DNA of 64,000 nt from Planctomycetes bacterium syqfu (lineage in GTDB: Bacteria; Planctomycetota; Phycisphaerae; Phycisphaerales; Phycisphaeraceae): NCBI GenBank assembly GCA_020974905.1, contig CP087563.1:3410001-3474000 (forward strand), given 5' to 3'. Shown here in pieces: positions 8,068 to 15,629 of the stretch (its first letter is position 1; each line of letters begins with the position of its first letter). The translations under genes and the position numbers were made by a program. Under the pieces are notes generated by a model. That model saw only the letters and a list, made by a program, of their open reading frames with translations, did not search any database and had not been told where the DNA came from.

Positions 8068-9585
8068 ATGGATTTATCTGACCCGCAGATTCTGCATCAG
8101 TCCAACATTATTTCCGGGAAACGGGTCAAGCATAAAGAGTATGTCTGGCTTGGGATCTTCGGATTCCTGTTGATGTTGCTATCAGCAGGTATTTGGCATC
8201 CCATGCCTGATACGATTGTGTATCTGCATCAGGCACGCAGCTTTGTCACATGGGATGGCATGGTCCATACCATGACCCATCGCCTTACGGCAACACCGGG
8301 TTACGCGTTACTGATCACGCCCTTTTTCCTGTTCGATGAACTGCCTTTGGTCGCGTTGACATACTTCCAGGCAATAATGCTTTGCATCTACATGGTTGGC
8401 ATCTATGTCTGGGCGCGTCGCTACACCCCCAAGTCGGCGGTGCTGATTGCAGGTGCCGCTTCGTTACATGTTTGTGTCTGGCAGTATGGCATGCTGGTAA
8501 CGACCGAAGCACCTTTCATGGCATCGATGATCTGGTCGGTTATTCTTTTTCATCGCTGGGCCGAGGCCTCAGACAAATCGCTGCGATGGAAATATCTGAT
8601 CGGGGGCGTGTTGCTGTTTTGCTACTGCACGCTGATCCGTTCTGCGGGTTTGATGATTGCAATGGGGTGTGTCGGATATCTGTTGTGGGAAAACCGACGT
8701 GCCGGTCGACACCTGATGCACCATGCGTGGAGCCTGCTGCTGTGGACGGGCCTGCCCTGTCTGGTGGTTGTCGCCTTTGTATTGCAACAGTCAATGACTG
8801 GCCAAAACGGACTGATCCAAGGCACCTATCTGAGCGGGTTGACACCGACCCATGACGACAACCTGCTCCAGTTCCTCTGGCAAGGATTGTACCTGCGCCT
8901 CACAGACATGGGACGCTTGACCATCCCGGGTATGTTCAAAGCCTACTCAACGCACGGTTCGTGGATGCATGTGACCATGCTGGTATATGTACCTTTGTTT
9001 CTGGGATTGATGTTGGCATGGTGGAAACTGATCGCCAGGCAACGCGACGCGCTTGTCATGGGATTCATCCCATTTCTATTGTTACACATTTTCTATGCAC
9101 GTTATCACGATGGCAACCGTTTTCTGACCCCCATGTTACCGGTCTTGATGTTAATGGTCTGGCAAATGCTCAAACGCATCCGGATCCCGCAACACACTGG
9201 CATGCTGGTCTTGCTGCTGCTTCATGCGTCCGTTGCCATCGGTCTTGCCGTTCGAGAATATCCAAAGTTGGTGAAGGTGCGAGAACAGTGGACCATCGCA
9301 GAGCAGTGCGCCAAAATTCTCAATCAGGATCCAGGCAGGGTCTTTAGCATCGACCAGGTCAACAATCTTGAATTGCAAATCAGAATCATCACGGGTACAA
9401 CCATCCGCCGAAAGCAGAGCTACGAAGCGATCCATGAGCAAAAGCCCAAGTGGGTCCTGCGCCATCACAGCAACAGCGATTTGCCCTCCTACCAATCTGT
9501 CTGGTCGGATCAGGAATTCCAACTCTTAAAGCGGATCACCCCAGAGCAAGCCAAGTCGCTGACAAGCAAAACGCCGAACACTTGA
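8068..9585 (+). CDS. Polytopic GT-C/GT39-like glycosyltransferase, paralog A
   Basis: A 505-residue membrane protein with about ten hydrophobic segments (first at IFGFLLMLLSAGIW). A loop after the first segment contains MPDTIVYLHQARSF, in the place where GT-C enzymes of the ArnT/PMT type carry an acidic catalytic residue. The C-terminal 100 residues are soluble. Members of this superfamily transfer sugars from polyprenyl-phosphate donors at the outer face of the inner membrane. The next gene, on the opposite strand, encodes a related protein with the same layout (GGDSRVYLSVAQSL); their 3' ends are 37 bases apart. Donor and acceptor cannot be told. The product could also be a hypothetical membrane protein of the same fold without transferase activity. 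Confidence 0.7.
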   Translation: MDLSDPQILHQSNIISGKRVKHKEYVWLGIFGFLLMLLSAGIWHPMPDTIVYLHQARSFVTWDGMVHTMTHRLTATPGYALLITPFFLFDELPLVALTYFQAIMLCIYMVGIYVWARRYTPKSAVLIAGAASLHVCVWQYGMLVTTEAPFMASMIWSVILFHRWAEASDKSLRWKYLIGGVLLFCYCTLIRSAGLMIAMGCVGYLLWENRRAGRHLMHHAWSLLLWTGLPCLVVVAFVLQQSMTGQNGLIQGTYLSGLTPTHDDNLLQFLWQGLYLRLTDMGRLTIPGMFKAYSTHGSWMHVTMLVYVPLFLGLMLAWWKLIARQRDALVMGFIPFLLLHIFYARYHDGNRFLTPMLPVLMLMVWQMLKRIRIPQHTGMLVLLLLHASVAIGLAVREYPKLVKVREQWTIAEQCAKILNQDPGRVFSIDQVNNLELQIRIITGTTIRRKQSYEAIHEQKPKWVLRHHSNSDLPSYQSVWSDQEFQLLKRITPEQAKSLTSKTPNT

Positions 9586-9622
9586 TCGCCACACGACCAA
9601 GTAATGCAAACACCATGAAAAC

Positions 9623-11035
9623 TCAGCGTTTTTCCATCAGGTGATATTTGTCAATGGTTTGAATCAGGCTGTAACCTTCAGGCGGCTCTGCGCCATCAAA
9701 CACGATGATATGTTCGGGCAAACGGTCACCGCGATCATGCCACTCCCAGATCGGGCGGTTGGACGCCAGCGAGATCATATTGACCCAATCTGAATCCACC
9801 CCAACGGTGTACCAGTGATTCTCCACGTCAATCTCACGTGTGCGTTGAGCGATACGTTCCATCAAAGCCCAATCCTGATCACGTGCCAACTCAAGTGGGT
9901 ACACCGTCGCGACACGCCCCACCGTCACGATCACATGCATCACCAATAACACAAGGAACACCGTCTTACGCCAGGAGCGTCCCTCAAGCACGCGATGCAA
10001 ACACAGCCACATCACCGGTAAAATCGGCAACACAAACCGTGTCCCACCTTCATACGGGATCGCCCACATCAACACCATGAAAAACAGTGGCATCCATGTG
10101 TAAGCATCCAACTTCCCACGAGCCAACTTGAAAAAACCAATCAGCAGAATCACCGACAACGCAGCATTCAGCACACTCAACGGATGCAGCCACTGCCCGA
10201 TCTCCGGGTAAGTTCGGAACATGCCAGGCACCATCGCCCGACCGATATTGGTCATCCGACGATGCGTGTTGTCCGCAGCGATACTCAGAAGGTTATCCCC
10301 CTGTTTCCCCATGTCATTGGCCAGAAATTCCATGTAAGAACCGTGAACCGTCTTGTCCTCAACAACTGTGGCCCCCTGGTACCACTGCCACCCCACGGCG
10401 GTGCTCCCTGCTACGGCATTGGTTAACACGATCAACAGCAGCGCATGTACCCACATCTTGCGACGCTTGCTCTGCCACGCCAGTAACAGAACCGCAATGG
10501 CAAAGCCCGGTGCGATCATCGACGTGACATTACGCGTCAGCACCATCCAGATCGACAGCGGGATACTGGCAGCCTGCCAAGCCCACGCCAATCCGAATCG
10601 TTGATCCTTGAGTACATCAATGATGTGACGCAGGACCAATGCCATACACACCAGCAAAAAGCAACACCAGATTTCAGAAAGAAATCGCAGGTAGCAAATC
10701 CAGTAACAAACGTTGAACATGACCAGACCGGTGAGCAGAATGGAATCGTCACGATTGATGTAACGTTGGAACCATTGATAACAACCCAGCATCGTGCCGA
10801 CTGCAGCCAACCATTGAAAAATGGACAACACCAGAAACGGTCGATCCCCAAAGGCATAGGCCGGAGCAAAGAAAATGGCCACGCCGATCTGATTGAATAT
10901 CTCCGGTTCCCCCAATGACTCAAGCGTGAAATGTTCCCACAGTGATTGTGCAACGGAAAGATAAACACGCGAGTCACCACCGGATGCCCACCAGATGGGT
11001 TTGATCGCAAATGCCAGTAAAAACGCAAAAATCAC
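9623..11035 (-). CDS. Polytopic GT-C/GT39-like glycosyltransferase, paralog B
   Basis: A 470-residue protein with around ten membrane segments, resembling the convergent neighbour at 8068-9585. Both have an early acidic periplasmic loop (ASGGDSRVYLSVAQS here), a mid-protein GMFRTYPEIGQWLHP segment (GMFKAYSTHGSWMH in the paralog), a YEGGTRFVLPILPV stretch (YHDGNRFLTPMLPV in the paralog) and a soluble C-terminal tail. The start is a GTG at 11035 without a clear Shine-Dalgarno, so the exact N-terminus is uncertain. The pair probably arose by duplication with inversion. Role inferred: membrane-bound sugar transfer to lipid or protein. Confidence 0.68.
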   Translation of the reverse strand: MIFAFLLAFAIKPIWWASGGDSRVYLSVAQSLWEHFTLESLGEPEIFNQIGVAIFFAPAYAFGDRPFLVLSIFQWLAAVGTMLGCYQWFQRYINRDDSILLTGLVMFNVCYWICYLRFLSEIWCCFLLVCMALVLRHIIDVLKDQRFGLAWAWQAASIPLSIWMVLTRNVTSMIAPGFAIAVLLLAWQSKRRKMWVHALLLIVLTNAVAGSTAVGWQWYQGATVVEDKTVHGSYMEFLANDMGKQGDNLLSIAADNTHRRMTNIGRAMVPGMFRTYPEIGQWLHPLSVLNAALSVILLIGFFKLARGKLDAYTWMPLFFMVLMWAIPYEGGTRFVLPILPVMWLCLHRVLEGRSWRKTVFLVLLVMHVIVTVGRVATVYPLELARDQDWALMERIAQRTREIDVENHWYTVGVDSDWVNMISLASNRPIWEWHDRGDRLPEHIIVFDGAEPPEGYSLIQTIDKYHLMEKR

Positions 11036-11190
11036 AAGGCGGCAAAAGCGCCTTTTCTGGTAATATCATCCCCACCATCAATGCACGGGACAACGTCGTC
11101 CATTACCGCTTTACACCTTAAATCGCTTTGTTGATCGGCCCCGTTGTGTGTCATAGGAGCAGAGTATAACAATTTAATGTGTTATTGCCC

Positions 11191-11219
11191 TTGACCTCAA
11201 TCCATTGCATTGATACAAA
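11191..11219 (+). promoter_or_regulatory. Sigma-70 promoter for gnd
   Basis: TTGACC (11191-11196), a 17-base spacer and TACAAA (11214-11219), 79 bases before the gnd ATG. The rest of 11036-11190 shows nothing clear. Confidence 0.55.
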
Positions 11220-11297
11220 ATGTGCTTATTCGTACCGAAACGAAAACATTGAAACAAACCATACGCAACTGTTCGAATTGACCAGGAATCCAAACAC

Positions 11298-12827
11298 ATG
11301 GCAAAGAAAACCAAAGACAATCTCGCAGACGTCGGACTCATCGGCTTGGCCGTCATGGGACAGAATCTTGTCCTGAACATGGCTGACCACGGCTTTAAGG
11401 TCGCTGTCTACAACCGCACCACATCCAAGACGCAGGAATTCCTCGCGGACGCCGAGGCCAATGAACCGGCATTCCCCAACCTCGTGGGCGCCAAGACCCT
11501 CAAGGAATTCGTCGCCTCCATCGCCAAGCCGCGCAAGATCATCATCCTCGTCAAAGCCGGCGCTGGCACCGATGCCGTGATCGACTCACTCGTCCCGCTG
11601 GTCGACAAGGGTGACATCATCATCGACGGTGGTAACGCACTCTGGACCGACACCATTCGCCGCGAAAAAGAACTCACGGCCAAGGGCATCGAGTTCGTCG
11701 GCTCCGGTGTCTCCGGCGGCGAAACCGGTGCACGCTTTGGTCCCTCACTGATGCCCGGCGGTTCCAAGACCGCATGGAAGTCACTGATGCCGATCTGGAA
11801 AGCCATCTCCGCCAAGGTCGACAAGAAGACCGGTGCCGAACTGCGTGGCGCCGAACCCGGCAAGCCCATCAAGGGCGGCGAAGCATGCACGGCCTACATC
11901 GGCCCAGATGGTGCTGGCCATTACGTCAAGATGGTCCACAACGGCATCGAATACATCGACATGCAACTCATCTGCGAAGCCTATGCCATCATGAAAAACC
12001 TGCTTGGCATGAAAGCTGGCGAGATCGGCAAAGTCTTCGAAGAGTGGAACAAGGGCGAACTCTCCAGCTATCTCATCGAAATCACCGCGGACATCCTCCA
12101 GCAGAAAGACCCCCGCAACCCCCGGAAGTTCCTGGTCGATCAAATCCTCGACACCGCTGGCCAAAAAGGAACCGGCAAGTGGACCGCGGTCAGTTCACTG
12201 GACCTTGGCATCCCCGCCAACGCCATCGCCGAAGCCGTCTACGCACGCTGTCTTTCCGCACTGAAAGAAGAACGCGTCTCTGCAAGCAAACTGCTCAAGG
12301 GTCCCAAAGCCAAGAAGTTCACCGGTGGCAAAGCCAAGACCATCGAAGCCATTCGTCAGGCACTTTACTGCTCGAAGATTTGTGCCTACGCCCAGGGCTT
12401 CCAACTGATGACCGAAGCCCAGGTCGAATACAACTGGAAACTCAACTTCGGCCAGATTGCCAAGCTCTGGCGTGGTGGTTGCATCATCCGTGCACGCTTC
12501 CTCCAGAAGATCACCGATGCCTACACCGCAGACAAGAAGCTTCAGAACCTGATGCTCGACCCGTACTTTAAAAAGGCCATCCACAAGGGCCAGGAAGAAT
12601 GGCGTGACATCGTCAGCCTCTGTGCCAAGTTCGGTGTCAGTGCCCCGGCCTTCGGCAGCGCGCTGGCTTACTTCGACGGATACCGCTCCGCCGTGTTGCC
12701 TGCCAACCTGCTTCAAGGCCAGCGTGACTACTTCGGTGCTCACACCTACGAACGCACCGACGAAAAACGTGGCGTCTTCTTCCACACCGACTGGCCCGAA
12801 GAAGGTCGCCCCGAAACCAAGGCATAA
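11298..12827 (+). CDS. gnd: 6-phosphogluconate dehydrogenase, decarboxylating
   Basis: Oxidative pentose phosphate enzyme: 6-phosphogluconate + NADP+ gives ribulose 5-phosphate + CO2 + NADPH. The 509-residue protein has the Rossmann motif [12 protein letters not shown] (13-24), the substrate signature [21 protein letters not shown], the catalytic KMVHNGIEY and a long helical C-terminal domain. It is about 40 residues longer than the E. coli enzyme, with a lysine-rich N-terminus and an insert ([22 protein letters not shown]) before the catalytic motif; the long eukaryote-like form is common. AGGA precedes the ATG. It is monocistronic: promoter at 11191 and strong terminator at 12850. It links the sugar-acid catabolism suggested by locus 2 to NADPH supply. 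Confidence 0.97.
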   Translation: MAKKTKDNLADVGLIGLAVMGQNLVLNMADHGFKVAVYNRTTSKTQEFLADAEANEPAFPNLVGAKTLKEFVASIAKPRKIIILVKAGAGTDAVIDSLVPLVDKGDIIIDGGNALWTDTIRREKELTAKGIEFVGSGVSGGETGARFGPSLMPGGSKTAWKSLMPIWKAISAKVDKKTGAELRGAEPGKPIKGGEACTAYIGPDGAGHYVKMVHNGIEYIDMQLICEAYAIMKNLLGMKAGEIGKVFEEWNKGELSSYLIEITADILQQKDPRNPRKFLVDQILDTAGQKGTGKWTAVSSLDLGIPANAIAEAVYARCLSALKEERVSASKLLKGPKAKKFTGGKAKTIEAIRQALYCSKICAYAQGFQLMTEAQVEYNWKLNFGQIAKLWRGGCIIRARFLQKITDAYTADKKLQNLMLDPYFKKAIHKGQEEWRDIVSLCAKFGVSAPAFGSALAYFDGYRSAVLPANLLQGQRDYFGAHTYERTDEKRGVFFHTDWPEEGRPETKA

Positions 12828-12849
12828 TCGCCTTCGCACAATTGATCTC

Positions 12850-12890
12850 AAAACGACCTTGTCATCACCGGCAAGGTCGTTTTCTTTTTA
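12850..12890 (+). terminator. Intrinsic terminator of gnd
   Basis: AAAACGACCTTG (12850-12861) pairs perfectly with CAAGGTCGTTTT (12872-12883) around a 10-base loop and is followed by CTTTTTA. It lies 23 bases after the gnd stop codon. Confidence 0.9.
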
Positions 12891-12937
12891 TCCCTCTCAA
12901 ACCGCTTGCGGTTTAGTGCGACATGACCACGCAACCA

Positions 12938-13092
12938 GACATTTCAAACGATTCATCTCCATGCTATCGTTGATTTCGTCATTCCCGCGCAGGCGGGAAT
13001 CCAGTGTCAGGCAGTTGACGCTTGCACACTTCACTGGACTCCTGCCTGCGCGGAGTGACGGAGTGTGGAGATGAATGGTTTGAACTGCTCTA
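12938..13092. repeat. Palindromic element of the CCCGCGCAGGCGGGA family, copy 1
   Basis: The core arms are TCATTCCCGCGCAGGCGGGA (12979-12998) and the complementary CTCCTGCCTGCGCGGAG-type arm around 13038-13056. They flank an asymmetric spacer containing GCAGTTGACGCTTGC, which sets an orientation. Outer arms TTCAAACGATTCATCTCC (from 12943) and GGAGATGAATGGTTTGAA extend the palindrome to CTGCTCTA at 13092. It is non-coding. Related copies are at 20586, 41029, 47861 and 62830, with a remnant at 59677. Confidence 0.85.
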
Positions 13093-13106
13093 ACGTTCAA
13101 CATCCC

Positions 13107-13134
13107 TTGACATCAACAATGAACAACCGACAAT
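13107..13134 (+). promoter_or_regulatory. Promoter for the candidate retron RNA
   Basis: A perfect TTGACA (13107-13112), a 16-base spacer and GACAAT (13129-13134). Transcription would begin near 13141, exactly where the predicted a1 arm of the structured RNA begins. Confidence 0.55.
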
Positions 13135-13140
13135 AAACCC

Positions 13141-13259
13141 ACCTTGGCGTGCTGCATGACAGCAGGGATGATGTTTCGTCATCCAGGTCGAATTCTGCGA
13201 TCTGTATACACACAGTTCGTCTGACAAATTGCTTCGCAATTCCGCAGACGAAGCAAGGT
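13141..13259 (+). ncRNA. Candidate retron msr-msd RNA
   Basis: A structured segment directly upstream of the retron-type reverse transcriptase. ACCTTG (13141-13146) is complementary to CAAGGT (13254-13259) and could be the a1/a2 pair. The base right after a1 is G13147, the position expected for a branching guanosine. Two short hairpins follow, as in an msr: TGCTG/CAGCA (13150-13164) and GGATGA/TCATCC (13166-13184). Then comes a long hairpin ending next to a2, as in an msd: TTCGTCTG (13216-13223) with CAGACGAA (13245-13252), and inside it AATTGC/GCAATT (13227-13241) around loop TTC. The a1/a2 pair is short (6 bp), so the assignment is inference. Alternatives are a cis-regulatory leader of the RT gene or an unrelated small RNA. 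Confidence 0.5.
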
Positions 13260-13289
13260 AACCGGCGTGCTGACACGTCGGTTTTTTTC
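13260..13289 (+). terminator. Intrinsic terminator between candidate ncRNA and reverse transcriptase
   Basis: AACCGGCGTG (13260-13269) pairs with CACGTCGGTT (13274-13283), ten pairs including one G-U, loop CTGA, followed by a run of T. It would end the RNA that starts near 13141, leaving the RT (start 13301) to read-through. Part of the stem could alternatively extend the a2 region of the RNA. Confidence 0.75.
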
Positions 13290-13300
13290 TGGGATCAACG

Positions 13301-14302
13301 ATGACGAATCTCCTCACAGGATCGGCCTTGCTACACGGTGCTTCAGTCATCACGCTATTGATCATTGCATTTGTCGTTGGCATGACCGTTCTCAACCGGC
13401 TCCTGAATCTCAAAGCGCGTCATGTCATCAAACGCAAACGCTATGACTTTCGGGCAATGTTCAAAAAGAAATGGAATGTCGAAGAACTTTCACGGCGACT
13501 GGATATCCCGGTCACACAACTACTGCAAACACCGACGAACTATCGACGATGCAAAATCCCCAAGCGGCGTGGCGGGATGCGTCAACTGCTCATCCCCAAT
13601 GATCAACTCAAATCCATTCAACGCCGCATCAATAAACGCCTGCTCAAAAAACTTCGGACGCATGATTGTGCGATTGGCTATGAACCGGGCTTTACCATTG
13701 TCCACAATGCCCTGTTTCATTCGGATATGGCTGTGGTCATCAAGATGGATATCAAAGACTTTTTCCCAAACACCACTGCTGATCGAATCGAGCGTTATTT
13801 CCGACACATCGGCTGGGATAAAAAGGCATCTGCATTACTCACTGAACTGGTGACGCATGATCACACGCTACCCCAGGGCGCCCCGACGAGTCCGCGATTG
13901 AGCAATCTGGTTAACTGCCAGATGGACACGCATCTGGACCTTGTTGCCAAACACTTTCGTGGCGGATACTCGCGTTATGCTGACGATATCACCATCAGTT
14001 TCCCCGAGGACTATCCCACCCATGTGCGGGGCACAGTGCAACGTGTCGCGCGCTGTGTCAAAAAATTCGGTTATCAAATCAATCACAGGAAAACGCAAAT
14101 CTGCCGCCAACATCAACAGCAGAAAGTCACCGGGTTGGTGGTGAACACCAAGGTGAACCTGCCCCGTGAAAAGCGGCGTTGGCTGCGCGCGGTGGAACAC
14201 CGGCTTCAAACACAGGGACAAGCCTCACTGACGCAAGAACAACTCGATGGCTACAAAGCATTGCAGCAGATGATCACTTCACAGACACACCCCAAAACGT
14301 AA
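13301..14302 (+). CDS. Retron-type reverse transcriptase with N-terminal membrane helix
   Basis: A 333-residue RNA-directed DNA polymerase. The palm motifs are complete: first catalytic Asp150 in KMDIKDFF, PQGAPTSPRLSN (191-202), and YADD at 226-229 with Asp228 and Asp229. Two features define retron RTs among bacterial RTs, and both are here: NAxxH (NALFH, 136-140) between RT2 and RT3, and the VTG triplet (VTGLVVN, 276-282) in RT7. WNVEELSRRLDIP and YRRCKIPKRRGGMR match the usual N-terminal region of such enzymes. Unusual is residues 14-31, a hydrophobic helix followed by a strongly basic stretch (KARHVIKRKRYDFRAMFKKK), which predicts a membrane anchor with the catalytic domain in the cytoplasm. 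There is no maturase, HNH or other effector domain and no same-strand partner gene. The Shine-Dalgarno is weak. A retron-like RNA candidate lies just upstream. Confidence 0.9.
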   Translation: MTNLLTGSALLHGASVITLLIIAFVVGMTVLNRLLNLKARHVIKRKRYDFRAMFKKKWNVEELSRRLDIPVTQLLQTPTNYRRCKIPKRRGGMRQLLIPNDQLKSIQRRINKRLLKKLRTHDCAIGYEPGFTIVHNALFHSDMAVVIKMDIKDFFPNTTADRIERYFRHIGWDKKASALLTELVTHDHTLPQGAPTSPRLSNLVNCQMDTHLDLVAKHFRGGYSRYADDITISFPEDYPTHVRGTVQRVARCVKKFGYQINHRKTQICRQHQQQKVTGLVVNTKVNLPREKRRWLRAVEHRLQTQGQASLTQEQLDGYKALQQMITSQTHPKT

Positions 14303-14314
14303 TCACAATCCCAT

Positions 14315-15205
14315 TCATGCCAACATATTTTTTCGATCCTGATACATCTGCCAGAACAAAATCCATGGATCGAGCAGGATCTGCTCATCATCGGTCGCCC
14401 CCGGTTCACAGAGACCAAAGGCAAAATGCGTGTGTTCAAAATCACCAACATGAACGCCTGCTGAAAGAGCGTAGGGCATCCCTGCTTCCAAAGCTGTGTG
14501 CTCGGGCACCAGCAGTTTGATCAGGTGACAGGCACGGATGAGCCATCGCGAACCATCTGCCCATCTGTGCGCCCCTTGCCAGCGATTGTTATTATCACCC
14601 TTGCAAACCTGGTTGTAATACGCATGATCGTCGATGGCAAAAGGTGTCCACAACACCGTCCCTGCCGGGTGATTGATATCCAGTCCACCATGTGCATCGG
14701 CACCAAAGTATGGCCCCATCCAACAGTCCATGCCCTGGTAACAGTCATCGATCTTCAGACCCTCTTTGGGTAACGGACACCAGGGGTGAAGCAACACCGG
14801 GCAGATGCGTTTGCCTATCTCCTGAATCGCAAGTCGGACATCTTTGCGTGGCTTACATTGACCATGTGCTTCATTGAGATGATCAAAGATATGCACGGTT
14901 GCATCAAACCAGATGCGCATACCAAAAAGTTCCCACGGTTCATAGAAACTCCGCTGATCCCCCACCCAGCGAATCAGTTTGACTTCATGCCCATCAATGA
15001 GCATCTGACACCCGCAGTGCAGCACGGTTCTGGCCTGCGACTGGGGCACCTTGATCTGTTTAAGCGTCGTGGAATATACATGAGCCCAGCTGTTTAAAAT
15101 CTCAATGGTATGGGTTGAACCATCAGACAAGGTCAACGCCAGTGTGTCACCATGATCCATCTCAACGGCCAGCAAGGTGTCGCGCGTTTGTTGCGTGATC
15201 TGCAT
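14315..15205 (-). CDS. M23/LytM-fold peptidase-like protein without signal peptide
   Basis: A 296-residue protein with a zinc-peptidase pattern in its C-terminal half. His172 and Asp176 in GADAHGGLDI fit the H-x3-D metal pair, His227 lies in CHLIKLL, and His258/His260 in FEHTHFAFG fit the HxH motif of M23 (lysostaphin/LytM) peptidases. Many cysteines and tryptophans surround the motif. The N-terminal 130 residues are beta-rich and unassigned. No signal peptide or membrane helix is seen, which is odd for a murein hydrolase and suggests a cytosolic or non-classical role. AAGGGG precedes the ATG. The gene is convergent with the RT gene (12 bases between stops), and a small lipoprotein gene lies upstream on the same strand. 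Confidence 0.65.
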   Translation of the reverse strand: MQITQQTRDTLLAVEMDHGDTLALTLSDGSTHTIEILNSWAHVYSTTLKQIKVPQSQARTVLHCGCQMLIDGHEVKLIRWVGDQRSFYEPWELFGMRIWFDATVHIFDHLNEAHGQCKPRKDVRLAIQEIGKRICPVLLHPWCPLPKEGLKIDDCYQGMDCWMGPYFGADAHGGLDINHPAGTVLWTPFAIDDHAYYNQVCKGDNNNRWQGAHRWADGSRWLIRACHLIKLLVPEHTALEAGMPYALSAGVHVGDFEHTHFAFGLCEPGATDDEQILLDPWILFWQMYQDRKNMLA

Positions 15206-15264
15206 GATGTATCAGCCCCTTATTCAAACACAACGAATTATCGTGTAGCCCCCCACAAATAACA

Positions 15265-15292
15265 AACGATCCGATGGTCGCATCGGATCGTT
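15265..15292 (-). terminator. Hairpin terminator after the small lipoprotein gene
   Basis: AACGATCCGATG (15265-15276) pairs perfectly over 12 bases with CATCGGATCGTT (15281-15292), loop of four. On the minus strand it is followed by TGTTATTTG, a moderate T-rich tail. It separates the lipoprotein gene from the M23-like gene. Confidence 0.7.
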
Positions 15293-15322
15293 GTCAGTGC
15301 GTTGTATCAAACGATGGTCTTT

Positions 15323-15469
15323 TCAGAATGCCATCGGATTATCTGCGTAATCCTTGAGGAACTGGTGATCAGTCTGATTGGTGTAAGCGGTTTGATCGAT
15401 GGTGCTGCAACCGCTCATGGCAAAGAGCAGACCAGCGGACAGAACGATAGCGATAACGAGTTTGAACAT
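15323..15469 (-). CDS. Small lipoprotein, 48 aa
   Basis: A very short secreted protein: MFKLVIAIVLSAGLLFAMSGC is a clear lipoprotein signal with lipobox FAMSGC and cleavage before the cysteine. The mature part is only about 28 residues, polar and Thr/Asp/Gln-rich (CSTIDQTAYTNQTD). An in-frame extension to 15514 exists, but ATG 15469 has a near-perfect AAAGGAG Shine-Dalgarno, which decides the start. It resembles entericidin-sized lipoproteins in length only. Function unknown. It has its own terminator. Confidence 0.75.
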   Translation of the reverse strand: MFKLVIAIVLSAGLLFAMSGCSTIDQTAYTNQTDHQFLKDYADNPMAF

Positions 15470-15629
15470 GGCGTTTCTCCTTTGTACTCCAAAATATTTC
15501 AGCGGCAACAGCATGCTTGCAAAACTGGAACCGCCAAGGTTATATTCCAGAATATCTCCAAAAAACGATCACGCCAATAGAAATGTCAAACAATCTGTTC
15601 ACGCGTACAGTCTGTAACGACTGGGCGTT

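Noticed and set aside
11774-12571. Long 265-codon plus-strand ORF inside gnd
   Set aside because: Arg/His/Pro-rich shadow of gnd in another frame; gnd itself has full family motifs over this region.
12938-13092. CRISPR-like repeat or phage attachment site next to the RT
   Set aside because: The repeat is palindromic, spread over the window as single copies, and has no regular spacers and no integrase gene.
13301-14302. Diversity-generating retroelement
   Set aside because: NAxxH and VTG are retron hallmarks; no accessory Avd gene and no template/variable repeat pair was seen nearby.
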